This document shows positions 7,321 through 16,167 of a stretch of DNA of 32,620 nucleotides, piece by piece. The DNA lies in NCBI GenBank assembly GCA_034933305.1, contig JAYFNU010000038.1:1-32620 (forward strand). The letters are read 5' to 3'. The notes under the pieces are model-generated. The model did no database searches, was not told the origin of the DNA, and saw nothing but the letters and a program-made list of their open reading frames with translations. This DNA is from JAYFNU01 sp034933305 (GTDB taxonomy: Bacteria; Bacillota; Clostridia; Oscillospirales; Ruminococcaceae). Position 1 is the stretch's first letter, and every line of letters begins with the position of its first letter. A program made the position numbers and the translations under genes.

Positions 7321-9340
7321 CGCATTGCATGCAATGAGACAGCGCAACCGCGCGCAGTACGGGCTCGAAGCGTCCGTGCGCGTGCCGGAATTGCCGCGCT
7401 CCAAAAGGCGGTTCGGCGCGCAGGCGCTCGCTTTTATCCGCGACGACTGCGAGGATCTTCAATTCGACATGGCGTCTCCCGAACGCGCCGCCCTGACCGA
7501 CGCGGACGGCAAAAGCGCGGGAAAGAACCAGATACCGTACAATATGGAGCGCGACCTCGACCGCCTGAGCTTTGAAGCGGCGATCGGGCGCTTTCTCGCC
7601 TCCGGCTCGCGGGAGGACGCTTTCGACATCTATTTCTGCTACTGCGAGATATTCCGGCCGTTCGGCGCGGGCTACGATTCCACGGGGCTGCTGCTGGAGC
7701 TGCTCAGCGAGCACGAGCAGAACGCGAGCTCGCTGCTGATGAAGCACCGCGACCATTATGCCCACAGCGTTTACGTGTTTCTGATCGGGCTTGCGATCTA
7801 TAAAAACCACGCGGCGTTCCGCGCGGCGTATAACGCGAAGTACGGCCTGACGGACGGCAAGGAAGCGGCCTGCCATTTCCTCGAATATTGGGGCCTCACG
7901 TCGCTGTTCCACGACGGCGGGTATCCGTTTGAGATCGCGCACCAGCAGATGAAGGCGTATGTCTGCAAGCTTGACAAAAGCAACAACGACGACTGCGGCT
8001 TCGCGCCCTATGTCTCCTACCGGAATATGGACGAGTTTGCGCTCTCGCGCCTCGGCGACCTCAACGCGCTGTACGCAAGGGCTGTCACGGAGCGCCTGGC
8101 GGAGCGGTATCTCTGCCGCACGGAGACCGAGCCGTATTATGCGCGGCACCGCCTGCAAACGGCGCTGAAGGACAGGGCGATCCATGAGAGCCCCGCCGAG
8201 AAGGATTATCTGTACATGGATCACGCCTATTTCAGCGGCCTGATGATGGCGAAAACGTATCTTGCGCGCCACAGGGAGATCGACGATTATGACAAGCTGC
8301 CCGCGGCGGTGCTGGATGCCTTTTGCGCCATTCTGCTGCACAACAGCCTTTTCAAATTCACGATCCGTTCGTTTTTGCATACAAAAGAGCCGCTGCGCCT
8401 GTCGGACGGGCAGCCGCTCGCCTATCTGCTGATGCTGTGCGACGAGCTGCAATGCTGGGACAGGACCGCCTACGGGCAGAACAGCCGCAGCGGCATCTTC
8501 GCGTTCGACTTCGACATGGAGTTCACCGCCGACGGCGGCATGCGCTGGATCTATTTCTACGACGAGGCATACGCCGACAATGTCCGCGCGGCGAAGGCCT
8601 GCAGGGATATGCTGTACGGCGGCTACACGAAAAAATCCGGCGCGGTGCGGGAAGGGCGCAGCAAATTTGTCGACGATATCGACGAGATCCTCTGCGTGAA
8701 GGACGTCATGCCGGGCTTTGCGCCGGACGTCAATGCGCCCGACGGCAGCGGCGGCGTCGAAGTCCGCATGGAGTACAAGCAGAAGAAGACCGGGCTGTAT
8801 CTGTCCGACAGCAGTTATCTCAATCTCTACGCGTTCGCGCTCGCGCTGAACGGGCGCTATGCGGGCGCTTCGACCGCCGAGGAAATGCGGCGGGCGTTCG
8901 AGGAAGATCTGTCGCTTGAGTACAAGCTCTCCAACATCGCGCAGGCGAAGGGCTTTGCGGCGCAGCTCGAATCCATCGGCTGTTTTTATACCGACCGGGC
9001 CGTCGACTATATCCCCGTGACCGACTTCAAGGCGCTCGCCCGGGAGCCGGGGCACGAGCAGGATCTCACGAAGATCGCCGTCGCCGAGCACGCGCGCTGG
9101 TGCGCCGAAAAGCGCGCCATGGGCTGGGATTACGGCACGGCGCACGTCGGCGCGGTTTCCTGCGCGGACGGCGGGACAAAGAACGACAACACAATGCGCG
9201 AGCGCACGCGGCTGCACCACGATCTCGTGGATTATGCGGCGCTCGAAGCGGCGGAAAAATTCAAGGATTCCGACCCGATGGAGCAGATGCTGACGCTCAT
9301 CCGGGCGTACGACGGATTGACGATTTACAGGATGCGCTGA
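7310..9340 (+). CDS. HD-domain protein with C-terminal RyR domain
   Basis: Using the ATG at 7310 (just after GGCGGTGAGG; an ATG at 7271 is also open), the protein has 676 residues. Residues about 140-385 look like a divergent HD phosphohydrolase core: RDHYAHS (H149, H152), the FHDGGYP doublet (H201, D202), LLHNSL (H344) and CDELQCWD (D378/D384). The C-terminus (about 585-650) matches a bacterial RyR repeat: IAVAEHARWC, AEKRAMGWDYG, then HHDLVDYAAL. RyR domains in bacteria are thought to bind nucleotide signals, and HD domains hydrolyse phosphoesters. A reasonable model is an enzyme that destroys or is controlled by a nucleotide messenger made by the TIR protein of the same operon. Biochemical function is inference; the two domain calls rest on motifs only. 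Confidence 0.75.
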   Translation: MGYSALHAMRQRNRAQYGLEASVRVPELPRSKRRFGAQALAFIRDDCEDLQFDMASPERAALTDADGKSAGKNQIPYNMERDLDRLSFEAAIGRFLASGSREDAFDIYFCYCEIFRPFGAGYDSTGLLLELLSEHEQNASSLLMKHRDHYAHSVYVFLIGLAIYKNHAAFRAAYNAKYGLTDGKEAACHFLEYWGLTSLFHDGGYPFEIAHQQMKAYVCKLDKSNNDDCGFAPYVSYRNMDEFALSRLGDLNALYARAVTERLAERYLCRTETEPYYARHRLQTALKDRAIHESPAEKDYLYMDHAYFSGLMMAKTYLARHREIDDYDKLPAAVLDAFCAILLHNSLFKFTIRSFLHTKEPLRLSDGQPLAYLLMLCDELQCWDRTAYGQNSRSGIFAFDFDMEFTADGGMRWIYFYDEAYADNVRAAKACRDMLYGGYTKKSGAVREGRSKFVDDIDEILCVKDVMPGFAPDVNAPDGSGGVEVRMEYKQKKTGLYLSDSSYLNLYAFALALNGRYAGASTAEEMRRAFEEDLSLEYKLSNIAQAKGFAAQLESIGCFYTDRAVDYIPVTDFKALAREPGHEQDLTKIAVAEHARWCAEKRAMGWDYGTAHVGAVSCADGGTKNDNTMRERTRLHHDLVDYAALEAAEKFKDSDPMEQMLTLIRAYDGLTIYRMR

Positions 9341-9457
9341 TTCAAGCAATGCGGGCGGTTCGGCCGCGAAACGGCTGACGCCGCCGTGGTTATGCAGCCC
9401 CGACAGGAAAAACAGAGCCCCGAAACCCGAATTTTCGCAGCGAAACGGAGGTATTCG

Positions 9458-11092
9458 ATGGGGATCCCGATTGTGGTCGGCGTCACAGGTCACCGCGACT
9501 TGCGGGAGCGCGATCTCCCGCAGCTGCGGGAGCTGGTGACGGCAGAGCTGAAAAAGCTGACGGCGCAGTATCCGCATTCGGATTTTGTGCTGCTCGATTC
9601 CCTCGCCGCCGGGGCGGACGCGCTGTGCGCCGAGGCCGCGCTGGCGCTCGGCATGACGCTCGTCTGCCCGCTGCCGCTGCCGGCACGGGAATACCGCCGG
9701 GACTTTTCCGAATCCGAAGCGGCGGTCTTTGACGCGCTGCTCAAGCGAGCGGGCGACGTATTCGCGGCGCCCGCCGCCGAGCTGCTGCCGGAGGATCCGT
9801 CCCGGGACTTCTATTACCGTCAGGCGGGCATCTACGTCGCGTCGCACAGCCATGTGCTGCTGGCGCTGTGGGACGGCGCGCCCGCGCAGCCCGGCGGCTG
9901 CGGCACGGCGGAGACGGTGGATTTCATGCTCCGCGGGGACTTCGATGGCGGCGGTTTTCGCGCGGCGAACGACGGCGCGGTCATTCACATCCCGACGCCG
10001 CGGCAGGCGGACGCCGCGGATGCGCCGCTGATGCTGCGCCTGCTGGAAAACGAGAAGGGCAGTCTGCGCGATGTGCTGCGCAGGACCGACGAATTCAACG
10101 CCGACGAAAAGAGCGCGGGCGCGGCCGCGGGGGACGCGCTGCTGCCCGAGGCGATCCTGTCGCGCGCGGACGGGCGCATCAAAAAGCTGCACGGGCTGTA
10201 CCGGTCGGCGGACAGACTCGCGCTGCGGTGCCGGCAGCGCTATCTGCGCGCGATGCGCTGGTTCTCCGCGTTCGGCGTTCTGCTCGTCGCGTGCTTTCTT
10301 TTGTACGACGAGCTGGAATGCAATTTGTTTTTGCTGTGTTACGGCGCGCTGATCCTCACGTATGCGCTGGCCTTCGCCTTTGTGCGCAAGGGGCGCGCGC
10401 ATGAAAAATATCTCCAGTACAGGGTGCTGTCGGAGACGCTGCGCGCGCAGTTTTATCTGACGGCCGCGGGGCTTTGCGACAATGCCGGCGGCTGCTTTAC
10501 CTGGACGCAAAAGCAGGAGGTCACGTGGGTAAAGGAAGCGGTCACCGCGCTGCTGATCGGGAAGCCGGCGGCGGCGGCCGCGTCCGACGCGGCCGTCAAG
10601 GAAGCGTGGATCGACGGGCAGCTCGCCTATCACCGCCGCGCGCAGGGGCGCGACGCGGGGAAGCACCGCCTGCGGGAGCGGGTCTCGGGGTGCCTGCTGG
10701 CGGCGTCCGTCGCGCTGTTCGCGCTGGTGCTGGCGCTCGAGTTCTTCCGCGCGCCGGCGATGGCGGCCCCCGTTTTCGGCGGACGCTTTCCGGCGCTGTT
10801 CCTGCACCATCCGGAGCAGAGCTTTGCGCTGCGCAGCCTCATGAAGATCCTGCTCGGCGGCGTGTCCGCCGTCGCGGTGTTCCTGACGAACTATTACGGC
10901 AAGCTTTCCTTCGAGCGAAAGAGCGCGGATCACGAGCGGATGGCGGCGCTGTATGCCTGCGCGAAGGAGCGCTTCGAGTCGGGAAAGGCCGACAACAAGG
11001 CGCTGATGCGCGCGCTCGCAAGGGAGGAGATCATCGAGAACGGCAATTGGTTTTCCTATTGTAAAGAGAATCCGCCGTCCTTCTCGGTTTGA
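9458..11092 (+). CDS. SLOG-domain protein fused to SLATT-type membrane effector
   Basis: The ATG at 9458 follows GGAGG with 6-nt spacing, giving 544 residues; the longer frame from 9386 lacks such a site. Residues 1-180 form a Rossmann-like SLOG domain: IVVGVTGHRDLR (5-16), SLAAGADALCAEAAL (48-62) and LLALWDG (134-140). SLOG domains bind NAD-derived or other nucleotide ligands, as in ThsA of Thoeris. Membrane helices follow at about 268-284, 288-308, 409-430 and 462-479, with VLSETLRAQFYL between the pairs, a pattern typical of the SLATT effector family. These are thought to form pores or disrupt the membrane once the sensor is engaged. It lies between the HD-RyR and TIR genes, so it is the likely effector of the system. 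Confidence 0.8.
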   Translation: MGIPIVVGVTGHRDLRERDLPQLRELVTAELKKLTAQYPHSDFVLLDSLAAGADALCAEAALALGMTLVCPLPLPAREYRRDFSESEAAVFDALLKRAGDVFAAPAAELLPEDPSRDFYYRQAGIYVASHSHVLLALWDGAPAQPGGCGTAETVDFMLRGDFDGGGFRAANDGAVIHIPTPRQADAADAPLMLRLLENEKGSLRDVLRRTDEFNADEKSAGAAAGDALLPEAILSRADGRIKKLHGLYRSADRLALRCRQRYLRAMRWFSAFGVLLVACFLLYDELECNLFLLCYGALILTYALAFAFVRKGRAHEKYLQYRVLSETLRAQFYLTAAGLCDNAGGCFTWTQKQEVTWVKEAVTALLIGKPAAAAASDAAVKEAWIDGQLAYHRRAQGRDAGKHRLRERVSGCLLAASVALFALVLALEFFRAPAMAAPVFGGRFPALFLHHPEQSFALRSLMKILLGGVSAVAVFLTNYYGKLSFERKSADHERMAALYACAKERFESGKADNKALMRALAREEIIENGNWFSYCKENPPSFSV

Positions 11093-11135
11093 AAACGGGC
11101 GGCGGGATCTGCAATATTTTACCGAAGGAGTGCGT

Positions 11136-14100
11136 ATGGAAAGCGCGACGAGAACGGAAGAAACCGCATGCAAATATGAGGCGTTTATCAGCTACCGGCA
11201 TATGGCGCCGGACAATCTGCTTGCAAAAAAGCTTCACACCGCGATCGAAAACTTCCATATCCCCGCGTCCGTCCGAAAGGCATCGGGCAAAAAGCGGATG
11301 GGAAAGGTATTCCGCGACGAGGAGGAGCTGCCGCTTTCGAGCGACCTCGGCGCGGATATCAAAAAAGCGCTGGCCGACAGCCGCTGGCTGATCGTTTTGT
11401 GCTCGCCGCGGCTTCCGCTGTCCAAGTGGTGCCTGCAGGAGATCAATACTTTTCTGGAGCTCGGCCGGGCGGACAGGATTCTCACCCTTCTCATCGAGGG
11501 GGAGCCGGAGGAAAGCTTTCCCGAGCAGCTTCGCTTTTCCGAAGAAAACGGCGCGAGGATCGAGCGGGAGCCGCTGGCTGCCGATGTGCGCGGCCGTTCC
11601 GACGCCGAGAGGGCGCAAAAGCTCCGCCGGGAAAAACTGCGCATTCTGGCGCCGATGCTGGGGGTCGGATACGATGACCTGAAACAGCGGGCGAAGGAAA
11701 GAAAGCTGAAGCTGGTGTTCGCGGCCGGGCTTGCGGCGCTGGCTTTATCGGCGGCGTTTTCCGTGTATGCCGTCGACAAGAACAACAAGATCGAAGCGCA
11801 GCGCAACGCGGCGCTCGAAAGTCAGTCACTGTATCTTTCCGACGCGTCGCGCACGGCGCTCGAGAGCGGGGACCGGATGCTGTCGCTGCTGCTTGCGCTG
11901 GAGGCGCTGCCGAAAAACACAGCCGACCCGGAAAGACCGCTGACGGCCGAAGCGGAGGCCGCGCTGCGAAGCGCGGACGTCGCGCAGGGCAGCGCCACGG
12001 GCTATCAGCCGGTGACGACGATGTACCTGGGGTCGAAGATCTATTCCTACAGCACGAACGGCACGAGCACGTGGTTCCGCATGTTCTCTCCGGATATTGA
12101 CAACTACATAGCGACCTACGAACTTGCGAGCGGCGAGCGGATCTATGCGAGCGAGGAGAACCGCACCGTTATTGACGGAACCCCCTACAACTGCCGCTTC
12201 ATGGGAGGCATAGAACCGGTCCTGTTTTTTAAAAACGAGATGCGGGCTTATACCGGAAGCGACATACAGACGCGCGCGCTGCCCGACGGCTCATGGGACG
12301 TCTGTGAGGGCTGGCAGTACAATATTTACTACACGACGGACGGCGGCCGGTTTTTCACGGGGAGAAGCTACTCGTCCGGGGGGAACAACACGATTCAGCT
12401 GCCCTCTGTGGCTGCGAATATCGTGGAGCTCGAAGGCGTCGGTCAGATCAAGAGTATCCGGGAGCTGCGCAGCGGCGCGAACGGAAATCTCGGCGAGAGC
12501 GTGTTTGCGCTGGGCTGCTATGCTGAGAAAGAGTCGGGCGCGCCGACGCTCTATACCTACAGCGCCTCCGCGGGAGAACTGCGCGCCTTTGACATGACCG
12601 CGGACGTCTGCTTTGTCGATACCTCGTCCGACAATACGGCGCTGTGCGCCGTGGAAAAAACCGAAAACGCCGCCGGCGGGAACGTATATATCTTCAACAG
12701 CAATTCCAAAGAGCTCGCTTACGTCATAACGCGGGAGATGCTCGACGGCGTCGGCGCGAAGGAGGCGTGGTTCACAAACAGCGATGCAAACATCATCGCG
12801 GTGCTTAACAATGCCGGAACAGTGTCTGTTTTTGATTATGCCAAAAAGGAGTTCCTCTTTAAGCTGCATAGCGGCGCCGTCAATGTCCTCAGCGTGCGCT
12901 GGAACACGAGCGGGAATCAGATTCTTTGCGCATGCAGCGACAAAGCGGCGCGCATTTTTGACGCAAAAACGGGGGAACAGGTCTATCTTTTGAATGCAGG
13001 CTTCGATCTGAAGGAAGCCGTCTATGCGTCCGGCCGCAATCTCAGGGCCAACGATATGCGCGTGCTGCTTGTCGGCAACAGTTCCATCAGCGTTTATAAG
13101 CTCGTGACGCCCGAAAACAGCGCCGATTCGACGGTGCTGCGGCTTGGCGGCTTCGTCACCGGCGTCAACTGCAAGGCGGCCGCCTTCAGTCCGGACGGCT
13201 CCATGGCGGCGATGCTCGCGCAGGGCTGTATAGCGCTTTACAACACGAGCGACGGAAGTATCCTGTGGATCTCGGAGGATTCGACCTACAGCTATTCGAC
13301 CTATAAAGGCGCGGTCGTCTTCACGCCCGACTCAAAGCGCGTAATCTACGCGTCCGGCGAGGAAGGGGGTGAAGACTTCTCGTTCATTGCTCGCGACGCG
13401 CAGACAGGCGAACCGGTCGGGGAGATCTCTCCTTCTTACCATTATTTTTTCACTGCGGTCAGCGGCTTTTCCTACGAGGAGGACAAATTCGAATGTGAAA
13501 CCCCCGTGTTTTCGCAGGACGGCCGGTATCTCAGGATCAGGAGCTTTTCTCTTGATTACGCCGAGTGCGTTTTTGTATACGATGCCGAAACGCTTGCCGA
13601 GGCGTGGCATTTCGGCTACGAGGACGTGCAGAATCCCGCGTGGTACGGGCCGCAGGAGGTGGCGGATTACACGCGGGGGGATTACAACTCGGTGGCGCTG
13701 GAGTCCTATTGGCTGGACGGCGGGGAAAAGCTGCTCATGGAGTTTTGCTATACGGACTACAGAGTCGATGAAAACGGCGAGAAGGATTACAGGCAAACCT
13801 ATTACTACGAGGTGCGCGATGCCGCAGACGGGACGGTGATCACCTCCTATATCGCGGCACAGGATATCGGCGATGCCGCGGGCTGCATGACGTCTCCCGA
13901 CGGCGCGCGCATTCTGCTGTGGGACGGCGGCAGCCTGACCGTGCTGGACGCCCTGACGGGGAAAAAGACCGCGCAGAGAGATTTCGCAGAGATTTCATCC
14001 TGCTTCTGGGCGGGCGGCAGCGCCCGCGCGGGCGTGGTTTGCGGCGAGGGCAACCTGCTGTGGGACTGGGGACAGGATAAAACGACACTTTACGACGACG

Positions 14101-14522
14101 GCGATATCGCGTGGAAGACCGCGAATGCGATGCTTCTTTCGGACAGTCGGAAATACTCGGTCTATATCTCCGGGGAGAGCGCCTATACCGCGGCGGGCGG
14201 GACCTCGCTGCAGCGGATCGATACGGTGTTCCCGTTCGGCGAAAAGCTGGCGTATATCGATAAGGTGAACGGCTATTGCGTGATCGCCGACGCCGCGACG
14301 GGGAAAACCATCGTTCGGGTATGCGAGGACGATTATCAGCTCACGGTGTATGCCGCCGCGCCCGACGGCAGCGCCATCGTTTACTCCACCAACAAGGACA
14401 ACGGCATGCCGACGATCCTCAAGGCGTTCCCCCTTGATGCGCTCATGCGGTCGGCGCAAGCCCAGCTCGGCGGCCGCGCGCTGACGGAAGACGAAAAGGC
14501 GAGGTACTTTATCGTGAACTGA
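11136..14522 (+). CDS. TIR-domain protein with one TM helix and a WD40/PQQ-like beta-propeller
   Basis: A 1128-residue protein; the ATG at 11136 follows AAGGAG with 5-nt spacing, better than the GTG at 11130. Residues 13-130 are a TIR domain: YEAFISYRH (14-22), FRDEEELP (59-66), WLIVLCSPR (84-92) and SKWCLQEIN (96-104), where Glu102 sits at the NADase glutamate position. A single hydrophobic helix (about 192-212) and a coiled segment follow. The remaining roughly 890 residues are beta-strand repeats with WD-like phrases (VRWNTSGNQILCAC, AAFSPDGSM, RIFDAKTG). TIR domains of bacterial defence systems cleave NAD+ or convert it to cyclic ADP-ribose signals. The propeller probably senses a trigger outside or at the membrane. 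As last gene of the operon it ends at a strong terminator. Confidence 0.85.
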   Translation: MESATRTEETACKYEAFISYRHMAPDNLLAKKLHTAIENFHIPASVRKASGKKRMGKVFRDEEELPLSSDLGADIKKALADSRWLIVLCSPRLPLSKWCLQEINTFLELGRADRILTLLIEGEPEESFPEQLRFSEENGARIEREPLAADVRGRSDAERAQKLRREKLRILAPMLGVGYDDLKQRAKERKLKLVFAAGLAALALSAAFSVYAVDKNNKIEAQRNAALESQSLYLSDASRTALESGDRMLSLLLALEALPKNTADPERPLTAEAEAALRSADVAQGSATGYQPVTTMYLGSKIYSYSTNGTSTWFRMFSPDIDNYIATYELASGERIYASEENRTVIDGTPYNCRFMGGIEPVLFFKNEMRAYTGSDIQTRALPDGSWDVCEGWQYNIYYTTDGGRFFTGRSYSSGGNNTIQLPSVAANIVELEGVGQIKSIRELRSGANGNLGESVFALGCYAEKESGAPTLYTYSASAGELRAFDMTADVCFVDTSSDNTALCAVEKTENAAGGNVYIFNSNSKELAYVITREMLDGVGAKEAWFTNSDANIIAVLNNAGTVSVFDYAKKEFLFKLHSGAVNVLSVRWNTSGNQILCACSDKAARIFDAKTGEQVYLLNAGFDLKEAVYASGRNLRANDMRVLLVGNSSISVYKLVTPENSADSTVLRLGGFVTGVNCKAAAFSPDGSMAAMLAQGCIALYNTSDGSILWISEDSTYSYSTYKGAVVFTPDSKRVIYASGEEGGEDFSFIARDAQTGEPVGEISPSYHYFFTAVSGFSYEEDKFECETPVFSQDGRYLRIRSFSLDYAECVFVYDAETLAEAWHFGYEDVQNPAWYGPQEVADYTRGDYNSVALESYWLDGGEKLLMEFCYTDYRVDENGEKDYRQTYYYEVRDAADGTVITSYIAAQDIGDAAGCMTSPDGARILLWDGGSLTVLDALTGKKTAQRDFAEISSCFWAGGSARAGVVCGEGNLLWDWGQDKTTLYDDGDIAWKTANAMLLSDSRKYSVYISGESAYTAAGGTSLQRIDTVFPFGEKLAYIDKVNGYCVIADAATGKTIVRVCEDDYQLTVYAAAPDGSAIVYSTNKDNGMPTILKAFPLDALMRSAQAQLGGRALTEDEKARYFIVN

Positions 14523-14626
14523 GGCGCAGCCGCCGCCCCGAGGACTGCCGGGCGCGCGGCGGTTCGCGCCGCAAAGCCCCTCCCGCGGCGGAAAACGCGG
14601 CGCTGCCGGATTTCCATCTGCAAATA

Positions 14627-14668
14627 AAAAACTGCGGCGGTGATCCGTTCACTGCCGCAGTTTTCTGT
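14627..14668. terminator. Bidirectional terminator between TIR operon and nitroreductase
   Basis: A long stem (AACTGCGGC-GTGA / TTCACTGCCGCAGTT, with one G-T pair) has A-rich DNA on the left and T-rich DNA on the right. It can end both convergent transcripts. The 100 bases between 14523 and 14626 contain nothing else recognisable. Confidence 0.85.
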
Positions 14669-14674
14669 TCGGAA

Positions 14675-15346
14675 TTATGCCCGGCGGAAATGGTCTTTTC
14701 CGGCGCCCGCTTCAAAATGGTATTTCACGATGCCGAGGTCGATCGCGGAATAGGGGCCGCCGAGATTCTCGATCTTCACGGTGTCGCCCGACAGCGAAAC
14801 GCGGAACTTCTGCTGATTGACGGCGGTCGGCGCGAGCATGGCCGCCTCCATGCCGGCCTTGAACCAGGCGGGCATATCGCCGGCGGCAGTGCAGAGCGAT
14901 TCCATCGATTTTGTCTTATGCGCGATACCTTGTGTTGCCCCGTATCCGAGAGCGATTACAATGGCGAGCTTTTCCCCGGCGTTTACGGTGATGTGCTTTT
15001 TCGCCGTGCCTTTCGAGAACGTCATGGCGACCCAGCAGGTGTTGAGCCCCAGCGTCTGCGCCTTCAGCGCGATGCGCTCGCCGTAATAGCCGAGCGCCTC
15101 GTCAAGCTCCGCGCTTTTTTTGCCCGCCAGCGCGATGTAGTTCTGCACGCCGGAAAATTTTCCGTAATGCGCCATGACGCCGTCGAACGCCTTCGGTTCG
15201 TTCGTCACGAGCTGGATATGCAGGCCGCCTTCTTTGTTGCAGGCGTCGATCTCCCGCTGCAGGGCGTCCGCCGTTTCCGCCGGGATGGGCTTGTCAAGAT
15301 AACTGCGCACCGAGTGGCGCGCTTCGATCGCTTCCGAGATGGTCAT
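14675..15346 (-). CDS. Nitroreductase-family oxidoreductase (Nitroreductase_4/TM1586-like)
   Basis: A 223-residue flavoprotein-type nitroreductase. The N-terminal EARHSVRSYLDKPI is the FMN-phosphate-binding start of the family. The long form with two half-domains, the second including MLAPTAVNQQKFRV near residue 170, resembles the TM1586-like subgroup. Such enzymes use FMN and NAD(P)H to reduce nitro compounds, quinones or similar electrophiles in the cytoplasm; the substrate cannot be inferred. The gene overlaps the MBL gene by 4 nt (ATGA) and is last in an ArsR-controlled operon, which suggests a response to a toxic compound. Confidence 0.82.
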   Translation of the reverse strand: MTISEAIEARHSVRSYLDKPIPAETADALQREIDACNKEGGLHIQLVTNEPKAFDGVMAHYGKFSGVQNYIALAGKKSAELDEALGYYGERIALKAQTLGLNTCWVAMTFSKGTAKKHITVNAGEKLAIVIALGYGATQGIAHKTKSMESLCTAAGDMPAWFKAGMEAAMLAPTAVNQQKFRVSLSGDTVKIENLGGPYSAIDLGIVKYHFEAGAGKDHFRRA

Positions 15347-16167
15347 ATCGATTCCTCCAATTCAATGATGCTTCTTTGTTCCTCCGGGTCATGCGCGGCC
15401 AGCACGGCGGCGCATCCGGGCTTTTTCCTTTCTGCCGCGACCCATGCGAGGGATCTCTTCATCTTTTCCCTGTCGAAGACGGGCCCCGGCAGATTCAGGT
15501 CTTCCCACGACGCGCGGTTATAGCCGGTATCGCCGACGAGGAGCGCAAACGTTCCGCCGGCGCAGACCCGCACGGCCACCGAGCCCTGCGAGTGCCCGGG
15601 CACGGGCAGCACCTTTACCGTGCCGTCCCCGAACACGTCCCACGACAGCCCGTACGGCGCGCCCGCGTCGGCGGAGAAGCGCATCTGCGTGAGCGGGATC
15701 TCCTTCCACGGCCGCCGGACGTAGCGCGTCTGCGCGGAATGGACGGCGCGCCATTCGTCGGGGCTGACCATGATCCGCTTCGCATTTTTAACGAGCCGCA
15801 GGCCCGAGTCGTGGTCGATATCCATATGCGTCAGGATCACGTAATCGAGCATCTCCGGTTGTACGCCCAGCGCCGCCAGCCGCTCGTCCACCGCTTCGCC
15901 GGGCGGCAGGATCGGCTTTGAGGCAAACCACATGGGGAAGGTCAGCGTGCGGATCGGGTGTTCCCGTACGGCGCTGTCCCAGGCGGTATCCACGAGGATC
16001 CTGCCCTTTGGATGCTCGATATAAAAGGCCTTGACGGGCAGCGTGATGCGGTGCCGCCGCGCGCGGAACAGCCCGGTATAGGCGAGCGCGTTTTTCGATA
16101 CCCCGCGGTTCGGCACGGCCTCGTCCACGCCGACGCTGCCGCAGTTCAGGATATGGATGCGGATCAC
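15343..16167 (-). CDS. MBL-fold metallo-hydrolase (AHL-lactonase-like)
   Basis: A 274-residue metallo-beta-lactamase-fold protein starting with GTG at 16167, which overlaps the arsR stop (GTGA). The metal motif reads LTHMDIDHDSG, so the usual HxHxDH appears as HxDxDH with the second histidine replaced by aspartate. Other ligands are visible in PVPGHSQGS, LVGDTGY and the late AAHDPEE. The overall layout resembles quorum-quenching lactonases and related hydrolases with a two-metal site. The changed ligand is a form I associate with some Firmicute subfamilies and may not abolish activity. Context with arsR and a nitroreductase points to detoxification rather than quorum quenching; the substrate is unknown. 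Confidence 0.82.
   Translation of the reverse strand: MIRIHILNCGSVGVDEAVPNRGVSKNALAYTGLFRARRHRITLPVKAFYIEHPKGRILVDTAWDSAVREHPIRTLTFPMWFASKPILPPGEAVDERLAALGVQPEMLDYVILTHMDIDHDSGLRLVKNAKRIMVSPDEWRAVHSAQTRYVRRPWKEIPLTQMRFSADAGAPYGLSWDVFGDGTVKVLPVPGHSQGSVAVRVCAGGTFALLVGDTGYNRASWEDLNLPGPVFDREKMKRSLAWVAAERKKPGCAAVLAAHDPEEQRSIIELEESI

Noticed and set aside
7256..11173. A 1305-codon open frame on the minus strand antisense to the HD-RyR and SLOG genes
   Set aside because: Its product is an Arg/Ala/Gly/Val-rich, low-complexity shadow typical of GC-rich antisense DNA; the plus-strand genes have domains and ribosome sites.
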